A stretch of DNA of 64,000 bases from NCBI GenBank assembly GCA_002029295.1, contig MZGW01000003.1:186001-250000 (forward strand). Reading direction: 5' to 3'. Positions within the stretch are counted from its first letter, which is position 1. Each line of letters begins with the position of its first letter. Shown piece after piece: positions 57,434 to 64,000 of the stretch. A model generated the notes under the pieces. That model had not been told where the DNA came from. It saw only the letters and a list, made by a program, of their open reading frames with translations, and did no database searches. A program made the translations under genes and the position numbers. Source of the DNA: Alkalithermobacter paradoxus. Lineage in GTDB: Bacteria; Bacillota; Clostridia; Peptostreptococcales; Peptostreptococcaceae.

Positions 57434-58969
57434 TTATTCCCACTCTATCGTACTTGGTGGCTTACTAGTAATATCATAAACAATCCTATTTACATTAGGA
57501 ACCTCATTAACTATTCTTATAGATATCTTTTCTAATACATCATAAGGTATTCTGTACCAATCACCAGTCATGCCATCACTACTTGATATAGCTCTAAGTC
57601 CTATAAGATAAGAGTATGTTCTTTCATCTCCCATAACCCCTACAGTCTTAACATCAGGAAGCACAGCAAATGCTTGCCATATTTCTCTATCAAGTCCAGC
57701 ATTTTTTAGTTCTTGTCTATATATATAGTCAGCTTCTTTAAGTATATCTAGTTTCTCATCTGTTACCTCTCCTAAAACTCTAATTCCAAGTCCAGGACCA
57801 GGGAATGGATGTCTAAATATTAGATCTTCTGGTATTCCAAGATCTAATCCAACTCTTCTAACTTCATCTTTAAATAGTTCTCTTAAAGGCTCTACTATCT
57901 CAAATTTCATATCTTCTGGAAGACCACCTACGTTGTGATGACTTTTTATAACAGATGCACCACTTCCATCTCCTCCACTTTCTATTACATCAGGATATAT
58001 AGTTCCTTGAACTAAGTAATCTATTTCCCCTAATTTAGTTGACTCTTCTTCGAATACTCTTATAAATTCTTCTCCAATTATCTTTCTTTTTCTTTCCGGA
58101 TCAGTTACTCCTTTTAATTTATCCAAAAATCTTTCCTTAGCATTTACTCTTATAAGATTCATATTAAATCTATCTCTGAATATATTTTCTACTTCATCAC
58201 CCTCATTTTTTCTTAAAAGGCCATGATCTACAAATATGCAAGTTAAATTATCTCCAATAGCTTTATGAACTAAAACTGCTGCAACAGATGAATCAACTCC
58301 ACCACTTAATGCACATAACACTTTCTTGTTTCCAACTCTTTTTCTTATTTTTTCTATATTTTCCTCTATGAAAGATTCTGTAGTCCAATTGCCTTTTAGC
58401 CCACATATATTCATAAGGAAATTTTTTATTATTTTAAATCCTTCATTTGTGTGCTCAACTTCTGGATGAAACTGAACAGCATAAAGGTTTTTTTCCTTAT
58501 TTTCCATAGCTGCTATTGGACAGTCCTCTGTGTGAGCCTTTATTTCAAATCCTTCTGGCATTTTATCTATAAGATCAGTATGACTCATCCAGGATATATT
58601 TTCTTTATTTATATCTCTAAACAAATCACTTTCTTTATAATTTATAACAGTTTTTCCGTACTCTCTTTTATCCCCTCTTTTTACATTTCCTCCAAGAAGA
58701 TGAGCCATAAGCTGAGCTCCATAACATATTCCAAGTATAGGAATATTAAGGTCAAATATTTCTTTAGGTATAGTAGGAGCTTTATCTAAATATACACTCG
58801 AAGGTCCACCAGTAAATATTATTCCTTTAGGATTCTTACTTTTTATTTGCTCTATTGAGTAAGTATTAGGAATAACTTCACAGTACACATTACATTCCCT
58901 TACCCTCCTAGCTATAAGCTGATTGTATTGCCCTCCAAAATCTATTACAAGTACTAATTCTCTTTCCAT
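57434..58969 (-). CDS. guaA: GMP synthase (glutamine-hydrolysing)
   Basis: 511 residues; XMP + glutamine + ATP to GMP. Class I glutaminase with Cys in [17 protein letters not shown] and [14 protein letters not shown]-pyrophosphatase P-loop [15 protein letters not shown]-terminal dimer domain ending TIEWE. The frame extends to 58990 inside guaB, but AGGAGGG is 8 nt before ATG 58969, chosen. Co-transcribed with guaB. Confidence 0.97.
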   Translation of the reverse strand: MERELVLVIDFGGQYNQLIARRVRECNVYCEVIPNTYSIEQIKSKNPKGIIFTGGPSSVYLDKAPTIPKEIFDLNIPILGICYGAQLMAHLLGGNVKRGDKREYGKTVINYKESDLFRDINKENISWMSHTDLIDKMPEGFEIKAHTEDCPIAAMENKEKNLYAVQFHPEVEHTNEGFKIIKNFLMNICGLKGNWTTESFIEENIEKIRKRVGNKKVLCALSGGVDSSVAAVLVHKAIGDNLTCIFVDHGLLRKNEGDEVENIFRDRFNMNLIRVNAKERFLDKLKGVTDPERKRKIIGEEFIRVFEEESTKLGEIDYLVQGTIYPDVIESGGDGSGASVIKSHHNVGGLPEDMKFEIVEPLRELFKDEVRRVGLDLGIPEDLIFRHPFPGPGLGIRVLGEVTDEKLDILKEADYIYRQELKNAGLDREIWQAFAVLPDVKTVGVMGDERTYSYLIGLRAISSSDGMTGDWYRIPYDVLEKISIRIVNEVPNVNRIVYDITSKPPSTIEWE

Positions 58970-58970
58970 A

Positions 58971-60452
<1,482 letters not shown>

Positions 60453-60473
60453 TTATTTAGTAGCTAGTACTTT

Positions 60474-60526
60474 GAAAAAAAGAGCCTATATAATGATTTC
60501 ACACGTGAAATCATTATATAGGCTCT
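60474..60526 (-). terminator. Riboswitch terminator ahead of guaB
   Basis: Unusually long perfect 22-bp stem (60481-60502 with 60505-60526), 2-nt loop, then a T-run on the minus strand. Confidence 0.88.
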
Positions 60527-60615
60527 CCATCAGTATATATTATATTAGGCAAACTCATAGGGATAATTAATCAGCCTACAAACCCACCTACTTTATATAC
60601 CTATAATAACAATTT

Positions 60616-60686
60616 CACCCATAGTCGAGAATTTTACGGTTTCTCGGTAGAGACTTTCGGACCATATTACCGAAGTTATACGAGCG
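60616..60686 (-). ncRNA. Purine (guanine-class) riboswitch aptamer, guaBA leader
   Basis: Minus strand: P1 CGCTCGTA with TATGGGTG (several G-U pairs), J1/2 TATAAC, P2 TTCGG/CCGAA with loop AATATGG, J2/3 AGTCTCTACC, P3 GAGAA/TTCTC with loop CCGTAAA, J3/1 GACTAT. C at position 74 indicates guanine. About 90 nt separate aptamer and terminator, longer than usual; this linker (60527-60615) has self-complementary TAGGC/GCCTA and may hold the antiterminator. Confidence 0.92.
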
Positions 60687-60713
60687 AATTAATTTTTAAA
60701 TTGTATGCTAATT

Positions 60714-60742
60714 AATTTATCAGAGTTTTTTTTAGTTGTCAA
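60714..60742 (-). promoter_or_regulatory. Promoter of guaBA
   Basis: TTGACA (60742-60737), 17 nt, TAAATT (60719-60714), about 28 nt before the aptamer. Confidence 0.7.
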
Positions 60743-60801
60743 TATATTTTGGAATAATTAAAAATAATGTAAAATTTTCTTAATTTTTATCGTTTCTTGG
60801 G

Positions 60802-61260
60802 TTATTTGCGAGAAATAAGTTTTATATATTTACTTGTTTCATAATTTATTTCATCATAAACTTTTCTTATTGGTATATCAAAATTCTCACTTATAACCTT
60901 ACACTCTTCATACTCTGGGGTATATTTTAATACCCTACCATCATAATATGCTACTTTGATAGATATATTACCAAATTTTGTTTTTATCTTTATAATTTTT
61001 CTATCGAGTACTTTTCTGTTTAACTGTTTATATCTAACCCCAAATGTTGTAGTTTCTTTTAGTATTTCTGTACACACTTTATCTAAATCATCTTTCTTAC
61101 ACAAAACAGAAAGCTTTACAGCTGGTCTATTTTTCTTCATATATATACTTTGTGTATATATATCAAGTGCACCTATATTTAGAATCTTATCATATAAATA
61201 TGAATATATTTCTCCATTCATATCATCTATATTAGCTTCTACTTCATATATTACATTTTC
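60802..61260 (-). CDS. larC: LarC C-terminal part (LarC2), reached by -1 frameshift
   Basis: Second half of the CTP-dependent nickel insertase LarC. The frame is open upstream of the ATG at 61221: it reads ENVIYEVEANIDDMNGE straight from the A-run at 61261-61269, and the IDDM motif is a LarC hallmark. So 61221 is not a real start; the part is translated as a fusion after -1 slippage. Other LarC features are PAVKLSVLC, TTTFGVRYKQLNR and KVAYYDGRVLKYTPEYEECK. Confidence 0.88.
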   Translation of the reverse strand, partial: ENVIYEVEANIDDMNGEIYSYLYDKILNIGALDIYTQSIYMKKNRPAVKLSVLCKKDDLDKVCTEILKETTTFGVRYKQLNRKVLDRKIIKIKTKFGNISIKVAYYDGRVLKYTPEYEECKVISENFDIPIRKVYDEINYETSKYIKLISRK

Positions 61261-61275
61261 TTTTTTTTTACACCC
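61251..61275 (-). promoter_or_regulatory. Programmed -1 ribosomal frameshift site in larC
   Basis: Minus strand: nine A then G (61269-61260). In the LarC1 frame this contains the heptamer A-AAA-AAG (61266-61260), the dnaX-type slippery sequence, followed by AAA ATG TAA. Shifting -1 continues GAA AAT GTA into LarC2. An SD-like AAAGGG lies just upstream, as in dnaX. Confidence 0.85.
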
Positions 61276-62000
61276 TTTATAACTCTTAACATATTAGGAA
61301 TTTCAAGCTTTTTCTTACCCATTCCATAACCTACAGAGTCTACCTCAAACTCTAATTCATCTACAAATTCATCTACCAAAGTTTTTAGTATTGCAGCTCC
61401 AGTTGGTGTAGTTATCTCACCTTTTATGGTATTTAGTTTAACATTCATTCCTTTTAGTATTTCTAAAGTAGCAGGAGCCGGAACAGGCATAATTCCATGA
61501 TCGCATTTTACAAATCCACTTCCTAAAGGAATAATAGATGAATATATCTTGTCAGGCTTTAACATATCTATAAGTATTGCACATCCAACTATATCTACTA
61601 TTGAATCTGTTGCTCCAACTTCATGAAAGTGAACTTTATCTACAGTAGTGCCATGGACCTTAGCTTCTGCTATTGCAACATTCATGAATATATCTTTTGA
61701 TATGCTCTTTGCATTTTCGCTTATATCTGAATCATCTATTATTTTATATATATCGCTTAAATGTCTATGGTGATGATGACCATCATGACTATGATTATGC
61801 TTTAATATTACATTCACATCAGTTCCTTGTATTCCACTTTCAGTTCTTGAAGTTATAACTATTTCAAATTCATCATCTATATTTAATTTTGAAAGCTCAC
61901 TCAAAAACTCATCTTTATCAAGTCCAAGATCAAGAAGTGCTCCAAGCGTCATATCCCCTGAAATTCCTGAATTGCATTGAAAATATAATATATTCTCCAT
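61251..62000 (-). CDS. larC: LarC N-terminal part (LarC1), nickel-pincer cofactor nickel insertase
   Basis: 249 residues if it stops in frame 0; with slippage it joins LarC2 into about 400 residues. LarC inserts Ni into the pyridinium bisthiocarboxylate mononucleotide for lactate racemase-type enzymes. YFQCNSGISGDMTLGALLDLG at the N-terminus, a His-rich stretch (HNHSHDGHHHHRH, about residues 68-80) likely binding nickel, HFHEVGATDSIVDIVG, PVPAPATLEILKG, TPTGAAILKTL. AGGAGGG precedes the ATG. It lies 9 nt after larB. The family is known to use programmed -1 frameshifting in Lactobacillus plantarum. Confidence 0.93.
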   Translation of the reverse strand: MENILYFQCNSGISGDMTLGALLDLGLDKDEFLSELSKLNIDDEFEIVITSRTESGIQGTDVNVILKHNHSHDGHHHHRHLSDIYKIIDDSDISENAKSISKDIFMNVAIAEAKVHGTTVDKVHFHEVGATDSIVDIVGCAILIDMLKPDKIYSSIIPLGSGFVKCDHGIMPVPAPATLEILKGMNVKLNTIKGEITTPTGAAILKTLVDEFVDELEFEVDSVGYGMGKKKLEIPNMLRVIKGVKKKKM

Positions 62001-62009
62001 AATACCCTC

Positions 62010-62750
62010 CTAAAGTTTATTTATCATACTAGCAAGATACCCTGCTCCAAAGCCATTATCTATATTTACAACCGATATTCCTGATGCACAGCTGTTTAGC
62101 ATAGTTAAAAGTGAAGATAATCCCTTAAAATTAGCTCCATATCCAACAGATGTTGGAACTGCTATAACAGGAACGTCAACAAGTCCACCAACAACACTAG
62201 GAAGTGCTCCTTCCATTCCAGCTACTGCTATTATAACTCTAGCAGACATAATCTTTTCCATATTATTAAAAAGTCTATGTATTCCAGCAACCCCTACATC
62301 ATAAATTCTTTCTACATCATTACCTAAGAATTTAGCAGTATGATAAGCTTCATCGGCAACTGGTATATCGCAAGTACCACCAGTAAGTACTAATATTTTT
62401 CCCTTGCCTACATTCTGTATATTCTTATTTTCAACTTTTATAATTCTAGCAAGCTCCTCATATTGTATATTTGGATATATTTTTTTTAGATAATCATATG
62501 TTTTTTTATTTATCCTAGTAACAAGTATATTGCTTCCTTTTTCCATCATCTTTTCCATTATACCTGCTATTTGCTCATCCGTTTTTCCTTCTCCATAGAT
62601 AACTTCAGGATATCCATTTCTTATACTTCTGTGGTGATCTACTTTTGCATATTCTATGTCCTCAAAAGGAAGATTTCTAAGTTTTTTTAAAGCTTCGTCT
62701 ATTTCTATATTCCCATTTTTTACATCTAGAAGCATTTCTTTTAAGTCCAT
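62010..62750 (-). CDS. larB: Nickel pincer cofactor biosynthesis protein LarB
   Basis: 246 residues. LarB carboxylates and adenylate-cleaves nicotinic acid adenine dinucleotide to start the nickel-pincer cofactor. The AIR-carboxylase (PurE)-like domain is C-terminal: VLTGGTCDIPVADEAYHTA, DVGVAGIHRL, AVAGMEGALPSVVGGLVDVPVIAVPTSVGYG, NIDNGFGAG. The N-terminal helical part (DVKNGNIEIDEALKKLRNLPF) is typical. AGGAGTGA precedes the ATG. larE and a larA-type racemase are not in the window. Confidence 0.95.
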   Translation of the reverse strand: MDLKEMLLDVKNGNIEIDEALKKLRNLPFEDIEYAKVDHHRSIRNGYPEVIYGEGKTDEQIAGIMEKMMEKGSNILVTRINKKTYDYLKKIYPNIQYEELARIIKVENKNIQNVGKGKILVLTGGTCDIPVADEAYHTAKFLGNDVERIYDVGVAGIHRLFNNMEKIMSARVIIAVAGMEGALPSVVGGLVDVPVIAVPTSVGYGANFKGLSSLLTMLNSCASGISVVNIDNGFGAGYLASMINKL

Positions 62751-62925
62751 TTAATCACTCCTATTTATTTTATATTAACTTGATTTTATAATAATAGAAT
62801 ATTTTTTGCAATTGAGTAGAAAATTTAAAATGTTGAGTTTATTTTGAAATTGTTGTAGAAATATGGTATAAATAAATTATACATATAGTTTTTTTAATAC
62901 GACGAAATGTCTAGGAGGTATTTAT

Positions 62926-63825
62926 ATGGATATTAATTTAATTGGAGTTCCTATTTTTTATGGGTGTGATAAAGAAGGCCCACAGTTTGGACCTGATAAA
63001 CTTAGAGAAAAAAATATAGTAAGCGTTCTAAAAAAGCACAATCATAAGGTATACGACCTTGGAAATATTCACGTTCCTAAAGTTAGTGTAAAAGATAAGT
63101 TCTCTTACCATTCTAACATGAAATACCTAAAACCTATAGTTACTGCTAACACTAATCTTGCTCACGTAGTAAATATGTCTATAAAAAATAACAACTTCCC
63201 TCTTATAATAGGTGGGGACCATAGTATAGGTCTAGGAAGTATATCTGGAGTTAGCAGCTCTTATAAAAATATAGGAGTTATATGGTTAGATGCTCATGCT
63301 GATATTAACACTCACGAAACAAGTCCTAGCGGAAATGTTCATGGTATGCCACTTGGAGCGTCTATGGGAATAGGCCACGAAGATCTTACAAACTTATATT
63401 ATGGGGAAGCTAAGGTTCGTCCTGAAAACGTTTTTATTTTGGGCGCTAGAGATATAGACTCTGGAGAAATTGATTTAATAAAAGAAAAAAATATAAATGT
63501 ATATTCTCCAAAGGAAATTCGTGAAATAGGTATAGAAAATCTTGTTAACTCTATATTAGACAAACTTAAAGCAAATGATGTAGATGCTATTCATCTAAGC
63601 TTTGATATGGACTTTATAGATTCAAGTTATGTTCCTGGTACTGGAACTCCTGTTAGTAATGGATTTAATGTAGATGAAACAAAGCTTCTTCTTAGAAAAT
63701 TAGTTCAAACTGACATGATAAAATCTATGGATTTTGTAGAGCTTAACACTCTCCTTGATGAGGGTGATAGAACTTCAGATTTAGCTATTGAAATTTTAGA
63801 TTCAGTTTTTGAGTGCATAAAATAA
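62926..63825 (+). CDS. rocF: Arginase
   Basis: 299 residues, Mn-dependent ureohydrolase; arginine to ornithine and urea. Metal ligands in GGDHSIGLGS, WLDAHADINTHE and LSFDMDFIDS; GNVHGMPLGASMG and PGTGTPVSNGF support arginase rather than agmatinase. The ATG follows AGGAGG by 7 nt. Single gene with its own terminator. Confidence 0.94.
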   Translation: MDINLIGVPIFYGCDKEGPQFGPDKLREKNIVSVLKKHNHKVYDLGNIHVPKVSVKDKFSYHSNMKYLKPIVTANTNLAHVVNMSIKNNNFPLIIGGDHSIGLGSISGVSSSYKNIGVIWLDAHADINTHETSPSGNVHGMPLGASMGIGHEDLTNLYYGEAKVRPENVFILGARDIDSGEIDLIKEKNINVYSPKEIREIGIENLVNSILDKLKANDVDAIHLSFDMDFIDSSYVPGTGTPVSNGFNVDETKLLLRKLVQTDMIKSMDFVELNTLLDEGDRTSDLAIEILDSVFECIK

Positions 63826-63849
63826 GGAGACCATAACGGTCTCCTTTTT
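63824..63849. terminator. Terminator between arginase and groEL
   Basis: AAGGAGACC, 5-nt loop, GGTCTCCTT, TTT, between convergent genes. Confidence 0.85.
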
Positions 63850-63850
63850 A

Positions 63851-64000
63851 TTACATCATTGGCATTCCGCCACCCATTCCTCCTGGCATTGGAGCTTCTT
63901 TTTCTGGAAGATCTACAACAGCAGCTTCAGTAGTTAAGAATACTCCTCCTACTGATGCAGCATTTTGAAGAGCTGATCTTGTAACTTTAGTTGGGTCTAC
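63851..64000 (-). CDS. groL: Chaperonin GroEL, C-terminal end (rest off window)
   Basis: Only the last 49 codons are visible: [20 protein letters not shown], then [15 protein letters not shown] and the Gly-Met tail [10 protein letters not shown] with TAA at 63853-63851. This C-terminus is diagnostic for GroEL. The start lies beyond base 64000. Confidence 0.97.
   Translation of the reverse strand, partial: VDPTKVTRSALQNAASVGGVFLTTEAAVVDLPEKEAPMPGGMGGGMPMM

Noticed and set aside
61221..61223. ATG 61221 as LarC2 start
   Set aside because: It splits the conserved IDDM-N stretch and has no ribosome site in front.
60802..62000. larC1/larC2 as two independent genes or a frameshift mutation
   Set aside because: LarC2 coding potential runs upstream of its first ATG to the slippery heptamer, and this family is known to use programmed frameshifting. 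A sequencing error in the A-run cannot be fully excluded.

Overview
The window is a 64 kb AT-rich chromosomal segment of a strictly anaerobic, spore-forming-type Firmicute. The best fit is Clostridia, family Peptostreptococcaceae (Paraclostridium/Paeniclostridium/Clostridioides-like). The reasons are very low GC, strong AGGAGG ribosome sites, many TTG/GTG starts, a bifunctional AdhE, a C5 tetrapyrrole route feeding B12/siroheme, an [FeFe]-hydrogenase-type sensor, a clostridial single-chain PurL, lactate-racemase cofactor genes and a putative selenoprotein. The genus is an inference, not a proof. No tRNA, rRNA, CRISPR array, intact IS or prophage was seen.

Layout. 1-2.4 kb: adhE, cut by the left edge. 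2.6-7.2 kb, minus strand: a DUF1097 membrane protein with a non-standard start, an FMN azoreductase, an unusual soluble chemoreceptor fused to an oligopeptide-binding-protein domain, and a DUF4230 protein. 7.3-15.4 kb: CBS/DRTGG pyrophosphatase (plus), cyclophilin, P-loop NTPase, flavin reductase-patatin-pcrA operon, a small plus-strand protein, a MATE exporter. 15.6-17.8 kb: an accessory island of about 1.7 kb holding a small membrane protein and a secreted protein, bracketed by about 260-bp direct repeats. 17.8-22.3 kb: liv branched-chain amino-acid ABC transporter. 22.4-28.2 kb: carAB behind a PyrR attenuator, asnA behind an Asn T-box. 28.3-38.7 kb: tetrapyrrole operon hemA-sirC-hemC-cobA/hemD-hemB-hemL and cobalamin operon cbiB-S component-cobD-pduX-cbiX. 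38.8-45.4 kb: Met-rich protein, Ca2+/Na+ exchanger, orphan protein, HAD hydrolase, lipoprotein, a MerT-like putative selenoprotein missed by standard gene calling, a Cys-rich protein, and a ferredoxin/[FeFe]-hydrogenase/chemoreceptor fusion behind a near-perfect Rex operator. 45.5-60.7 kb: purine block purL-D-H-N-M-F-C-pbuG and guaA-guaB, with two guanine-class riboswitches. 60.8-62.8 kb: larC (split by a probable programmed -1 frameshift) and larB. 62.9-64 kb: arginase and the tail of groEL.

How it fits together. Most of the window is housekeeping biosynthesis with readable RNA control: PyrR for carbamoyl phosphate, a T-box for asparagine, guanine aptamers for purine uptake and GMP synthesis. 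The tetrapyrrole genes stop at uroporphyrinogen III/precorrin-2 and continue into corrinoid side-chain genes, so here they supply B12 and siroheme rather than heme. The most unusual content is (i) the Cys-Sec MerT-like protein with a SECIS-like hairpin, (ii) two membrane-free chemoreceptor-type proteins, one with a peptide-binding-protein domain and one with an H-cluster hydrogenase domain under apparent Rex control, and (iii) the repeat-bracketed secreted-protein island.
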